Assembly: GCF_022271435.1 (NCBI RefSeq)
Contig: NZ_JAFIQY010000036.1
Location: 1 to 64,000, forward strand
Length of the DNA stretch: 64,000 nt
Source of the DNA: Streptomyces monomycini
GTDB taxonomy: Bacteria; Actinomycetota; Actinomycetes; Streptomycetales; Streptomycetaceae
Reading direction: 5' to 3'
The position numbers were made by a program, and so were the translations under genes. Positions 43,615 to 51,894 of the stretch are shown piece after piece. Position 1 is the stretch's first letter; each line of letters opens with the position of its first letter. Under the pieces are notes generated by a model. It saw only the letters and a list, made by a program, of their open reading frames with translations. It was not told the origin of the DNA and ran no database searches.

Positions 43615-43652
43615 GTGTACGTCCGTACGCAACGTTGTGTACGCTCGTACGT
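43615..43652. promoter_or_regulatory. Tandem GTACG-N2-CGTAC palindromes (probable TetR operator)
   Basis: Two copies of GTACG-N2-CGTAC at 43617-43628 and 43639-43650, 22 bp (two helical turns) centre to centre, themselves arranged symmetrically around AACGTT (43631-43636). It fills the gap between the alpha/beta hydrolase and the SMR gene and ends one base before the SMR ATG. The obvious candidate binder is the TetR protein encoded two genes on. Confidence 0.65.
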
Positions 43653-43973
43653 ATGGTGTATCTGACGCTTGCCGGAGCGATCGTCTCCGAGATCCTCGCG
43701 ACGACCGCGATGAAGTACAGCGACGGCTTCAGCAAGCTGTGGCCCTCGCTGGGGACCGTGCTGGGCTACATCGTCGCGTTCACGCTGCTCGCCAAGACAC
43801 TGAAGTCGATGGACGTCGGTACGGCGTACGCGATCTGGGCCGGGGCAGGGACGGCGGTGGTCGCCGCGATCGGGATGGTGTTCCTGGGGGAGGCCGCGAG
43901 TACCGCGCGGATCGTCGGGCTGCTGCTGGTGATCGCGGGGGTCGTCGTGCTGAATCTGGGCGGGGCGCACTGA
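43653..43973 (+). CDS. Small multidrug resistance (SMR/EmrE-family) transporter
   Basis: 106 aa, four transmembrane helices. The essential membrane-embedded Glu is at residue 13 (LAGAIVSEILATTAMKYSDGF), followed by the family's AYAIWAGAGTA. Expected to exchange protons for cationic or guanidinium-type compounds as a dimer. The stop overlaps the TetR ATG by one base, so transporter and regulator are cotranslated. Confidence 0.93.
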   Translation: MVYLTLAGAIVSEILATTAMKYSDGFSKLWPSLGTVLGYIVAFTLLAKTLKSMDVGTAYAIWAGAGTAVVAAIGMVFLGEAASTARIVGLLLVIAGVVVLNLGGAH

Positions 43974-44515
43974 TGCCGCGCCGTTACGACCCGGACCGGC
44001 GGCAGCGGATCATCGACGCGGCGATCCGTGTGGTGGGCAGGCGGGGCATCGCCGGGCTCAGTCACCGCGCCGTGGCGGCCGAGGCGGACGTACCGCTGGG
44101 GTCCACCACGTACCACTTCGCCTCGCTGGACGATCTGCTGGTGGCGGCGTTGCGGCAGTCCAACGCGGAGTGGCTGGCCGGGATCGAGGAGTGGGAGCGG
44201 GGGGTGGACCCCTCGGTTCCGCTCGCGGACGAGCTGACGAGGCTGGTCGAGGAGGAACTGCTGGGCGGCGACCGGGCGCAGGTGGAGCTGGAGTACGAGC
44301 TGTATCTCGCGGCGCTGCGGCACGAGGTGGTGCGCCCGCTCGCGGCCGAGTGCATCGACGACATGGTCGGACTGTTGCGGCGGCGGACCGGCGACGAGGG
44401 CACCGCGCGGGCGCTGGTGGGGCTGATCGACGGGCTGGCGTTGCAGTACTTGCTGACGGGGCGGGAGTTCGACCGGTCGGAGGTGCGGGACGCGGTGGCG
44501 CGGGTGATCGGGTGA
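43973..44515 (+). CDS. TetR-family transcriptional regulator
   Basis: 180 aa. N-terminal helix-turn-helix (RRQRIIDAAIRVVGRRGIAG, SHRAVAAEADVPLGSTTYHF), then a helical ligand-binding domain of TetR_C-like type (AQVELEYELYLAALRHEVVR). Likely represses the SMR operon, and perhaps the divergent hydrolase, through the tandem palindrome at 43615-43652. Confidence 0.9.
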   Translation: MPRRYDPDRRQRIIDAAIRVVGRRGIAGLSHRAVAAEADVPLGSTTYHFASLDDLLVAALRQSNAEWLAGIEEWERGVDPSVPLADELTRLVEEELLGGDRAQVELEYELYLAALRHEVVRPLAAECIDDMVGLLRRRTGDEGTARALVGLIDGLALQYLLTGREFDRSEVRDAVARVIG

Positions 44516-44685
44516 GGCGGTGGCAGGGGATGGCCGCCGAGGCCGTCCGGGGCCCCGTTCCTTCAGCACTCAACTTGTGGCGTGTGTCCGTTCCCGTGTA
44601 GATCTTGTTCGTTAATGATCATCTGGGGGGTTCGTACGGCGCTTCGTGCCCGTGGCCACCCGGCGGTACGAGGCGAGCGGAACAC

Positions 44686-45699
44686 GTGAAGAGAAAGGCC
44701 CGGGGCGCGGGCGAGCAGGCGGACGGTACCGAGAACTGGTACACCGGACCGGCCTGGCGGGACCGTGACGGGAAGGCCGCGCGGCGGCGGAAGCGGATAC
44801 GTACCGGCGTGGCGGCGGTGATCGTCGCCGCTGGGGTGGTGACGTTCGCCGTGAACCCCGGGGACATCCGGTCGAAGCTGTCCGGCGTGGTCGGCGGCGA
44901 CACCGTGGCCGAGCCGCTGCCGGCCGAGACCGCGGCGCCCGGCGCCGCGCCGGACGGCGAGGCGTTCCCCGCCACCCCCACCCTGAAAGAACCCTTCGCC
45001 GGCTCGCCCGCCGTACGGTACGCGGACGGCGTGGCGGGCATCGTGCCGCCGGCGGCCAAGGCCGTGGGGCGGTTGTCGAAGGACGAGGTCGCGGCGGTAC
45101 TGCGGCAGGCGAAGGAACTCCTGGTCGACGCCAACCTGAACCCGCGCACGCTGCGCGGCGAGCGGTCGGCGGCGGCGCTGGACCTCCTTGATCCGCTCCA
45201 GCCCGGAACGCGGCAGGACCTCGAAGCCTGGCTGGCCGAGCCGGGCCGGGAGCACGACCCGTTGCGCCTGTTCACCCGTTTCGACCCGCACGAGGTGCGG
45301 CCCGCCGGCGACGTCGTTAAGACGCGGGGGCGGATGACGTTCGAGGAGGGGCAGGACGGCGCGCTGGCGGTCCACGCCGACTACACCTTCGTCTACCCGG
45401 TCGTACGAGCCGCCCAGGGCGCCTCCGAGGTGACCCGTACGGTGGTCCGCCGGGTGGTGGACTTCGAGGTCAACGACCCCGAACGCTTCCAGGCGACGCC
45501 GGGCAAGCTGGCGCTGGCCCGCTTCGACTCCGACTTCGGCAACACCGCCTGCGAGGTGTACGACGGCTTCCTGCACCCGCAGTTCCCGGACAGCCGGTCG
45601 GGGCCCATGACGTCGGGCCCGACCGTCGATCCGTACGACCGCAGCAAGGAGCTGAGCGGGGACAAGAGCACCGGATGCGGCACGGTGAGCCGGATATAG
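44686..45699 (+). CDS. Membrane-anchored protein of unknown function
   Basis: 337 aa. A basic cytoplasmic N-terminus (KAARRRKRIRTG) is followed by a single transmembrane helix (VAAVIVAAGVVTFAV, about residues 41-55) and a long exported domain with conserved-looking blocks ERSAAALDLLDPLQPGTRQD and ADYTFVYPVVRAA. Two Cys (NTACEVYDGF, STGCGTV) could pair outside. No catalytic motif recognised. GTG 44686 has GAGGCGAG upstream; earlier in-frame starts would add an implausible Pro/Cys-rich leader. Confidence 0.72.
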   Translation: MKRKARGAGEQADGTENWYTGPAWRDRDGKAARRRKRIRTGVAAVIVAAGVVTFAVNPGDIRSKLSGVVGGDTVAEPLPAETAAPGAAPDGEAFPATPTLKEPFAGSPAVRYADGVAGIVPPAAKAVGRLSKDEVAAVLRQAKELLVDANLNPRTLRGERSAAALDLLDPLQPGTRQDLEAWLAEPGREHDPLRLFTRFDPHEVRPAGDVVKTRGRMTFEEGQDGALAVHADYTFVYPVVRAAQGASEVTRTVVRRVVDFEVNDPERFQATPGKLALARFDSDFGNTACEVYDGFLHPQFPDSRSGPMTSGPTVDPYDRSKELSGDKSTGCGTVSRI

Positions 45700-45715
45700 G
45701 TGCCGGGCCGCGGCG

Positions 45716-45746
45716 GGCCAGGGGCCGGGCCCCGGGGGGCCTGGCC
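45716..45746 (+). terminator. Hairpin between the unknown membrane protein gene and dapD
   Basis: GGCCAGG and CCTGGCC enclose a further GGGCC/GGCCC-rich stretch 17 nt after the stop codon. Probable terminator. Confidence 0.5.
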
Positions 45747-45800
45747 TGACCCCGCGTCCCGGCCCCCGGGACCGGTTCGCCTCCGCAGCCCTCTCCCGGT

Positions 45801-45806
45801 TAAGTT
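45801..45806 (+). promoter_or_regulatory. Putative -10 box of dapD
   Basis: TAAGTT ends 6 nt before ATG 45813 and no Shine-Dalgarno sequence is present, suggesting a leaderless dapD mRNA. Confidence 0.4.
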
Positions 45807-45812
45807 TTCGAC

Positions 45813-46811
45813 ATGACCGATGCTGCTACCTCCACCCCCTCCCGTACGACTGGCGCCGTCGCCGCCGGACTCGCGACCGTCACCACCGACGGCACCGTCC
45901 TCGACACCTGGTTCCCCGCGCCCGAGCTGGTGGCCGACCCCGGCCCCGCCGGGACCGAGCGGCTGACCGACGAGCGCGCCGTCGAGCTGCTCGGCGAGGC
46001 CGCGCCGAAGGCGGTCGGCCCGGACCCGCGCCGTGGGGTCGAGGTCGTGGCCGTCCGTACGGTCATCTCCTCGCTGGACGACAAGCCGCTGGACGCGCAC
46101 GACGTGTACCTGCGCCTGCACCTGCTCAGCCACCGGCTGGTCAAGCCGCACGGCCAGAGCCTGGAGGGCATGTTCGGCCTGCTGGCCAACGTCGCCTGGA
46201 CCTCGATCGGCCCGGTGCCCGTCGACCGGCTGGAGACCGCGCGCCTGAACGCCCGCGCCGAGGGCCTGCACCTCCAGGTGACCAGCGTCGACAAGTTCCC
46301 GCGGATGACGGACTACGTCATGCCGGCGGGCGTACGGATCGCCGACGCGGACCGCGTCCGGCTCGGCGCGCACCTCGCCGCCGGCACCACCGTCATGCAC
46401 GAGGGCTTCGTCAACTTCAACGCGGGCACCCTCGGCACGTCGATGGTCGAGGGCCGCATCTCCGCGGGCGTCCTCATCGGTGACGGCTCGGACATCGGCG
46501 GCGGTGCCTCCACCATGGGCACCCTGTCCGGCGGCGGCAAGCAGATCATCTCGATCGGCGAGCGCTGCCTGCTCGGCGCGGAGTCCGGCATCGGCATCGC
46601 GCTGGGCGACGAGTGCGTGGTCGAGGCCGGCCTGTACGTGACCGCGGGCACCCGCGTCACCATGCCCGACGGCCAGATCGTCAAGGCCGCCGAACTCTCC
46701 GGCGCCGACAACATCCTCTTCCGCCGCAACTCCACCACCGGCACCGTCGAGGCCCGCCCCAACAAGGCCAACTGGGGCGGCCTGAACGACGTGCTGCACA
46801 GCCACAACTGA
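45813..46811 (+). CDS. dapD: 2,3,4,5-tetrahydropyridine-2,6-dicarboxylate N-succinyltransferase
   Basis: Succinyl-CoA-dependent step of the diaminopimelate/lysine pathway. 332 aa, actinobacterial type: a left-handed beta-helix with hexapeptide repeats (VRIADADRVRLGAHLAAGTT, GVLIGDGSDIGGGASTMGTL, CLLGAESGIGIALGDECVV). The active-site MHEGFVNFNAGTLG is present. A second lysine-pathway homologue (dapA-type) lies 4 kb away on the other strand but is not in an operon with it. Confidence 0.95.
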   Translation: MTDAATSTPSRTTGAVAAGLATVTTDGTVLDTWFPAPELVADPGPAGTERLTDERAVELLGEAAPKAVGPDPRRGVEVVAVRTVISSLDDKPLDAHDVYLRLHLLSHRLVKPHGQSLEGMFGLLANVAWTSIGPVPVDRLETARLNARAEGLHLQVTSVDKFPRMTDYVMPAGVRIADADRVRLGAHLAAGTTVMHEGFVNFNAGTLGTSMVEGRISAGVLIGDGSDIGGGASTMGTLSGGGKQIISIGERCLLGAESGIGIALGDECVVEAGLYVTAGTRVTMPDGQIVKAAELSGADNILFRRNSTTGTVEARPNKANWGGLNDVLHSHN

Positions 46812-46818
46812 TCACCCC

Positions 46819-46845
46819 CGGGCGGCCGCGCGCCGCGGCCGCCCG
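46819..46845. terminator. Terminator after dapD
   Basis: Perfect 12-bp stem CGGGCGGCCGCG / CGCGGCCGCCCG with a 3-nt loop, between convergent dapD (stop 46811) and the minus-strand gene ending at 46877. Confidence 0.8.
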
Positions 46846-46876
46846 AGCGCCTTTCCCCACCTCCGGTTGACCGGCG

Positions 46877-48239
46877 TCAGGTGTGGTGGAGTACGTACGA
46901 CCAGGCGGGCTGCTCACTGCCCGCCTGGCCGACTTCGGCCAGCGCTCCCAGGACCCAATAGGCGACCGGCTCCCGCTCGGAACTGGCCGGGGGCAGAAGG
47001 CTCCGCGTACGCAGCCCGGTGACCCACAGCGCGACCATGGTGAGGAAATCTTCGAGGCTGTGCGCGGCGGGAAGAGCGGCGAGGTGATCCTCGCCCGGCT
47101 TCGTGGGAACGCGGTTGCCGTACGGGAAAAGCCCCATCGCTCCTTCGGTCATGCGCGGCAACCCGAATTCCAGGAGACGTTCGCGGGCCGCCGCGTGGGT
47201 GAGCCGGCTCGGGAAATCCTCGGCCTCGACGGGGTGGAGCACGTCCTCACCGAACAGGGTGCTGACGTCCTCGTGTCCCGGGGCCGGCGCGTCGATCGGA
47301 CTGCTCGCGCCCGCGTCCGCGTAATCCCAGCTCAGGGGCTGCTGCCGGGCACCGAAGCCGGAGACGTCCACTCCGTCCGCCGGCCGGATGGCGACCAGCC
47401 CCGAATCGCCCCCGAAAACGACGACGTCACCCACCGCCAACGGAGCGCAGGGCAGGAGAAAATCCTGCTTGCTTCGCCGGGGGGACGACGAGCCGAACAG
47501 CTCTCGGACGAGAGCCGGCGAAGCGGAGCCGTCCGTGCGTGACGCGGGCCAGGTGAGATCCGCACGCATCTCCTGCGGAATCTCGTCGTTCTCCCAAGGG
47601 CCGGCGACAGGGGCGCCCGTCTCCGAGTCCCAGACCGAGACGTACAACAGCTGTTCTCCGTCCAACGTCCGCTGCTGCAAACCGACAAGGGCGGGTCGCC
47701 CTGCCAGCGCACCTCCGCCAGGGCGGCGAATCTCCCGGCCCGCAGATAGTGCGCGTGGTAGCCACCCGGCGGCCGCTGCTCCGTGCCGCGTCCATGAGCG
47801 TCGTCTGCGGCAGGTGGGCGATGACGCGTCCGTCCCGGAAAACCTCGGTCGTACGTTCCCGCTTGTACGGCGTGCATCCGCGGACATCCGAAACACCATT
47901 CGGGGATCGACGCGGGTCGGCGCGGGTCGGCAGCAATTCAGGAACCACCTGGACCACCACGGCCAACTTGCCACGCGCCAGCCACGGAAGGGTCCGGGTC
48001 ACCAACCGCTCCGGCTCGTACGACCGCCGTGTCGGCCCGGCACGATGGGCGTTGACGACCAGCAGCAACCGCTCCTCGGGCCACGAACCGAGCGCGAAAC
48101 GCCAGCCGTCCCGCTCGTCCGCGGACAGGTCGGCTCCGAGCGCCGTGAGGGCCTGCCGCATGACCTGCTCGGCGGTGAGGCCGGTGGCGTCTTTTCGCTG
48201 AATCTCGTGCCGGAGCGCAATCGCGTCGACGCCTACTTC
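46877..48239 (-). pseudogene. SUKH-4-like immunity-type gene disrupted by two frameshifts
   Basis: Read on the minus strand, coherent protein sequence passes through three frames: first DAIALRHEIQRKDATGLTAE ... VIAHLPQTTLMDAA (to about 47805), then TEQRPPGGYHAHYLRAGRFA ... EVRWQGDP (to about 47700), then ALVGLQQRTLDGEQLLYVSV ... AWSYVLHHT (stop 46877-46879). The last part, with VLHPVEAEDFPSRLTHAAAR and LLEFGLPRMTEGAMGLFP, resembles SUKH-4 immunity proteins of polymorphic toxin systems. Each junction is explained by a one-base loss in a GC-rich run, so either the gene is dead or the assembly has two errors. It follows directly in frame after the YrhB-like stop, with no obvious start codon before ATG 48161. 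Confidence 0.65.
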
Positions 48240-48563
48240 TCACCCTCCGGAGGTGCGTACTGGCCGCTGCAGGCTGCGGTACAGCTCGATCGCGGAGTCC
48301 GGCGGGAAGTTGGGAACGAAGGTGACGGCTCCGTCGATTTTGGAAATCACCATGTGACTGCCACCCGACGGCGCCTGCGTGCCGGGCGGCGGTGGGGGCA
48401 TGACGGCGTGGACGAGGAAGCCGGTGTCGAAATCCGCCACGTACAAAGGCGCCGGGTTTCCTTGCGGATCCAGTACTGCGAATCGTGCACGAGCGGCAGC
48501 CAATGCCTCTTCGGCAGTGGCGGGGACGGGCTGTACCGGTTCCGGCGGGACGGGATGCGACAT
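48240..48563 (-). CDS. Small YrhB-like / immunity-associated protein
   Basis: 107 aa, soluble. AEEALAAARARFAVLDPQG, APLYVADFDTGFLVHAV, SHMVISKIDGAVTFVPNFP and SAIELYRSL resemble the YrhB-type domain often found at the start of, or beside, SUKH-4 immunity proteins in Streptomyces. ATG 48563 follows AGAAGAGAG; ATG 48590 is a weaker start. Its stop is in the same frame as the first part of the downstream broken gene, so the two may once have been one ORF. Confidence 0.65.
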   Translation of the reverse strand: MSHPVPPEPVQPVPATAEEALAAARARFAVLDPQGNPAPLYVADFDTGFLVHAVMPPPPPGTQAPSGGSHMVISKIDGAVTFVPNFPPDSAIELYRSLQRPVRTSGG

Positions 48564-48588
48564 GGACTCTCTTCTATCAGGGCACTGC

Positions 48589-48616
48589 ATTGTTCTTGAA
48601 TCATTGTTCTTGAATC
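48589..48616. repeat. Perfect 14-bp tandem duplication
   Basis: ATTGTTCTTGAATC occurs twice in direct succession (48589-48602, 48603-48616), 26 bp upstream of the YrhB-like ATG, in a stretch much richer in A+T than its surroundings. Possibly part of that gene's promoter. Confidence 0.8.
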
Positions 48617-48760
48617 AGCTCCCACTGAGCACCGTGCGTCGCACACGGCACGTGGCACGTACGCGGCGGGTGCTGTGGCCGGTATGTGACCGTGCCAACC
48701 CGGCCTCCCTTGCGTCACCATTGACTCGAACGGACAAACCGATCCGTACCGGGAGGCGTC

Positions 48761-48910
48761 GTGAAGTTGGGTAAAGCGCTTGCTGTCGGTGTCGCGGAGG
48801 ACGTGGAGTGCGGGGAGGACGTGCCGGACACGAGGGCTGTGGGGGTCGAGGACGCGGGTGAGGCGGTCGTCGAAGCGTCCCGGCAGGAGCCGGTGCCGGC
48901 CGGGCGATGA
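48761..48910 (+). CDS. 49-aa acidic protein coupled to the next gene
   Basis: GTG 48761 with GGGAGG at 48751-48756 begins KLGKALAVGVAEDVECGEDV and runs 49 codons to a TGA that overlaps the next ATG (ATGA). It is acidic with one Cys. TTGACT at 48721-48726 is a possible -35 element. The good ribosome binding site and the coupling to the next gene argue that it is real; function unknown. Confidence 0.6.
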   Translation: MKLGKALAVGVAEDVECGEDVPDTRAVGVEDAGEAVVEASRQEPVPAGR

Positions 48911-49620
48911 GGCTGCGGCTGCCCGAGGAGCGGCCCGCCAGTCCGCCCGTCGGGTTCAAGCTCGCGCATCCGGTGATCTCCCACGACGGGAAGCGGGCCG
49001 GTTTTGCCGGGGTGTCGCTCGGTGGCGCGCTGCCGTACGGGTTCGTGGATGAGGCGCGCTGTGTGTACGGGAGGCGTCATCGCTGCCCGGCGCTGCGTTG
49101 TGACTGCGGGTTCTACTGCTTGCACACGTTCGACCAGGCGCTCGCCCTGGCGTGTGCGAGTGAGTATCGGCGAGCGGTGCTGCTGGAGGTCACCGTGCTC
49201 GGCGCGTACATCCGCTTCGAGCGCGGGATGCGGTACGAGCGGCAGCGGGTGCGGGTGGCGCGGGTCGGTGCGTGTGCGTGCGGCCGGATGCCGTCGGGGT
49301 TCGCGGACGCGGGATGGGGGCGTACGGGCTGGCGCGTGTTGACGGCCGTGTGCGCGGAGTGCGCGGACCGGCGCGGGCGTACGGCGTTCGCGCCGTGGGC
49401 CGCGGTGAACTTCGCGGAGTTCGTACGGTGCGGGGGCGGGCCGCTGCGCATCGTGGCGGGTGGTGAGCCGGAGGCGGGGGAGGCGGACGCGAAGGGGGAG
49501 GCGGTGACCGAGGTGCGGTCGGTGCCCGAGCTGGCCGCCGAGGCCTCGCTCATGCAGGCCCGGCTCGACTGGTTGCAGCGGCAGCTGGCCCGGTTCGCCG
49601 GTGGCGGCAAGGTTTCGTAA
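48907..49620 (+). CDS. Cys-rich protein of unknown function
   Basis: 237 aa, soluble. Cys clusters at about residues 52-70 (CVYG, CPALRCDCGFYC) and 123-125 (CAC) plus VCAEC near 148 suggest one or two metal (zinc) sites. The C-terminal 30 residues (ASLMQARLDWLQRQLARF) look like a coiled-coil helix. I recall similar Streptomyces proteins of unknown function but no named family. Translation is coupled to the 49-aa gene upstream. Confidence 0.7.
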   Translation: MRLRLPEERPASPPVGFKLAHPVISHDGKRAGFAGVSLGGALPYGFVDEARCVYGRRHRCPALRCDCGFYCLHTFDQALALACASEYRRAVLLEVTVLGAYIRFERGMRYERQRVRVARVGACACGRMPSGFADAGWGRTGWRVLTAVCAECADRRGRTAFAPWAAVNFAEFVRCGGGPLRIVAGGEPEAGEADAKGEAVTEVRSVPELAAEASLMQARLDWLQRQLARFAGGGKVS

Positions 49621-49664
49621 CCGGATCCGTACCGTACGGAGACGGAGGCCGGCCGGGCGCCGAT

Positions 49665-49670
49665 TAGGCT
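49665..49670 (+). promoter_or_regulatory. Putative -10 box of the EI24-like gene
   Basis: TAGGCT ends 7 nt before ATG 49678, with no Shine-Dalgarno sequence between: probable leaderless transcript. Confidence 0.4.
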
Positions 49671-49677
49671 GACGCCC

Positions 49678-50499
49678 ATGCGCGATCTTGTGGCGGGAAC
49701 GGGGTACCTGGGGAAAGGGCAGCGCTGGGTTGCCCGGCACGGCCGGTGGTGGGGGTTCGGGATGATTCCCGCGCTCATCGCGCTCGTGCTGTACGCGGGG
49801 GCGCTGGTCGCGCTGGCCTTCTTCGCGGGTGACCTCGCGGCCTGGGCGACGCCCTTCGCGGACGGCTGGGGATCGCCCTGGCGGGGGGTGCTGCGCGGGC
49901 TGTTCGTCGCGCTGCTCTTCGCGGGCGGGCTGCTGCTGTCCGTCCTGACCTTCACCGCCGTCACGCTGCTGATCGGCGACCCGTTCTACGAGTCGCTGTC
50001 GGAGAAGGTGGAGGAGAGCGAGGGCAGCTGCCCGCCGGGTACGGGGATGTCGTTGTGGCGGGAGGTGTGGGTCTCGCTCAAGGACAGTGTGCATGTGCTG
50101 GTGCGGGCGGCCGGGTTCGGGCTGCTTTTCTTTGTGCTGGGGTTCGTGCCGGTCGTCGGGCAGACCTTGGTGCCCGCGATCGGGTTCTGTGTGTCGGGGT
50201 TCTTCCTGACGGTGGAGCTGACTTCGGTGGCGATGCAGCGGCGCGGTATCCCGGTGCGGGAGCGGCTGCGGATGCTGCGGGGGCGTAAGGGGCTCGCTGT
50301 GGGGTTCGGTACGCCGCTGGTGCTGGCCTTCCTGGTGCCGTTCGTGGCGGTGTTCCTGATGCCCGGCGCGGTGGCCGGGGCGACGCTTCTCGTGCGGGAC
50401 CTCACCGATGACGGCGGGGAGGCGGGGGAAGAGGACCCGCAGGAGGCGGCCGGGACTACCGCTGGGCTTCCTTCAGCGCCGCCAGCAGCGCGCTGGTGA
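49678..50499 (+). CDS. EI24/CysZ-like integral membrane protein
   Basis: 273 aa with about four to six hydrophobic segments (MIPALIALVLYAGALVALAF, LFVALLFAGGLLLSVLTFTA, GFGLLFFVLGFVPVVGQTLV, LVLAFLVPFVAVFLMPG) and the family blocks FYESLSEKVE and FLTVELTSVAMQRRG. EI24-domain proteins include the sulfate transporter CysZ; here no sulfur genes are adjacent, so the substrate is open. The last 44 nt overlap the dapA 3' end on the other strand. Confidence 0.82.
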   Translation: MRDLVAGTGYLGKGQRWVARHGRWWGFGMIPALIALVLYAGALVALAFFAGDLAAWATPFADGWGSPWRGVLRGLFVALLFAGGLLLSVLTFTAVTLLIGDPFYESLSEKVEESEGSCPPGTGMSLWREVWVSLKDSVHVLVRAAGFGLLFFVLGFVPVVGQTLVPAIGFCVSGFFLTVELTSVAMQRRGIPVRERLRMLRGRKGLAVGFGTPLVLAFLVPFVAVFLMPGAVAGATLLVRDLTDDGGEAGEEDPQEAAGTTAGLPSAPPAARW

Positions 50500-51367
50500 C
50501 CTCCGGCCCGGCCGCCAGCAGTGGCGCGCGGACCGGTCCCGCGGGCAGCCCGAGCGCGTTCAGCAGCGCCTTCGCGGTGACCGCGCCGGGGTGCTCGGTG
50601 CCCGTCATCGCTTCGACGAGCGGGACGAGGCGGAGGTAGCGGCGGGTGGCCTCCGCCGGGTCGCCGGCGTCGTACGCGTCGAGGACCGCCCGTACCTCCC
50701 GGGGCGCGGCGTTGGCGACGGTGCTGACGCAGCCGACGGCGCCGATCGCCCGCAGCGGGAGGGTCTGCTCGTCGCAGCCCGCGTAGTACGCCAAGTCGGT
50801 CGCTGCCAGTACCTTCGCGGTCTTCATGAGGTCGTACGCGCAGTCCTTGACGCCCCGGACGCGCGGGTGTCCCGCGAGGCGCAGCAGGGTGTCGGCGGCC
50901 AGGGCGGTGCCGGTGCGCCCGGGGATGTCGTAGAGCATCACGGGCAGGCCGGTGGCGTCCGCGACCGTGCGCAGGTGGTGTGCGGCGGCTTCCTGGCCCG
51001 GCCGCGAGTACGGCGGGGGGAGTACCAACAGGCCGTGCGCGCCTGCCCGTTCGGCGGCGCGGGCCAGCTCGGTGCCGTGCCGGGTGTCGCTGGTGCCGAC
51101 CCCGGCGGTGATCCGCACCCGGTCGCCGACCGCCTCGGCGACGGCCCGCACCAGGGCCTCCTTCTCGGTGTCGGTGGTGGTCGGGGACTCGCCGGTGGTG
51201 CCGCTCAGGACGATGCCGTCGCAGCCTTCGGCGACGAGGCGCGCGGCCAGGCTCCGGGCGCCGTCGAGATCCGGTGTGCCGTCGGTGCGGAACGGGGTGA
51301 CCATGGCGACGACGGTGCGGCCGAAGGGCGGCGGGGGGACGGCGCTCGGAGTGTCGGAGGTACTCAT
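50456..51367 (-). CDS. dapA: 4-hydroxy-tetrahydrodipicolinate synthase (DapA family)
   Basis: Class I aldolase condensing pyruvate with aspartate semialdehyde in lysine/diaminopimelate synthesis. 303 aa TIM barrel: GTTGESPTTTDTEKEAL (Thr pair), VMLYDIPGRTG (Tyr), and the Schiff-base Lys in VRGVKDCAYD. Streptomyces often have several dapA-like paralogues, and this one stands alone, so another aldolase activity is possible. Confidence 0.85.
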   Translation of the reverse strand: MSTSDTPSAVPPPPFGRTVVAMVTPFRTDGTPDLDGARSLAARLVAEGCDGIVLSGTTGESPTTTDTEKEALVRAVAEAVGDRVRITAGVGTSDTRHGTELARAAERAGAHGLLVLPPPYSRPGQEAAAHHLRTVADATGLPVMLYDIPGRTGTALAADTLLRLAGHPRVRGVKDCAYDLMKTAKVLAATDLAYYAGCDEQTLPLRAIGAVGCVSTVANAAPREVRAVLDAYDAGDPAEATRRYLRLVPLVEAMTGTEHPGAVTAKALLNALGLPAGPVRAPLLAAGPEVTSALLAALKEAQR

Positions 51368-51483
51368 GAGCGGAGTCTGACCCCATCGCGGTCTTCAGGT
51401 CTACTTAGTTGTACTGGCTAGAAGGTTAAGGAGCGCTGAGAGGTCGCGTGGGTGGACCGGGCGCCTCGACGTACCTGAACGGC

Positions 51484-51861
51484 TCACCGCCGGGCCGCGT
51501 CATCCGCGTTCGCCAGATAGTTCCGGTTGACGTCGATCAGGCCGTCAAGTGCTTCTCTGGCGGCGGTCAGGCTGTCAATCGTGAAGGAAAGGCGGGTCCG
51601 CTCCTGATCCATTGCGGTCAAGGCTTTCCGCGCCCTGTCCATGGTGGGCTCCGTCATGCAGGGAACCATCTGGGCGATGGTTCTGCTGGACATTCCGGCG
51701 GCCAGGAATGTCTGAATCAGCGCCACCCGCTGGACGTGATCATCATCGTAGTGCCGCTGGCCACTGGGGGACCTTGTACTGGCCAGCAAGCCCTGTTCCT
51801 CGTAGTAGCGCAGCGATCGACGGCTTGCTCCGGTCCGGATGGCCAGCTCACCGATCCGCAT
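51484..51861 (-). CDS. MerR-family transcriptional regulator
   Basis: 125 aa. N-terminal MerR helix-turn-helix and wing (RIGELAIRTGASRRSLRYYE, STRSPSGQRHYDDDHV) followed by a dimerisation coiled coil (ALTAMDQERTRLSFTIDSL). No C-terminal Cys cluster, so it probably senses an organic ligand rather than a metal. ATG 51861 follows GAGGGG. Divergent from the EthD gene, with a MerR-type promoter between. Confidence 0.88.
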   Translation of the reverse strand: MRIGELAIRTGASRRSLRYYEEQGLLASTRSPSGQRHYDDDHVQRVALIQTFLAAGMSSRTIAQMVPCMTEPTMDRARKALTAMDQERTRLSFTIDSLTAAREALDGLIDVNRNYLANADDAARR

Positions 51862-51894
51862 CTCAACCCCTCGTGTGCACTGGGTCACAGGAAC

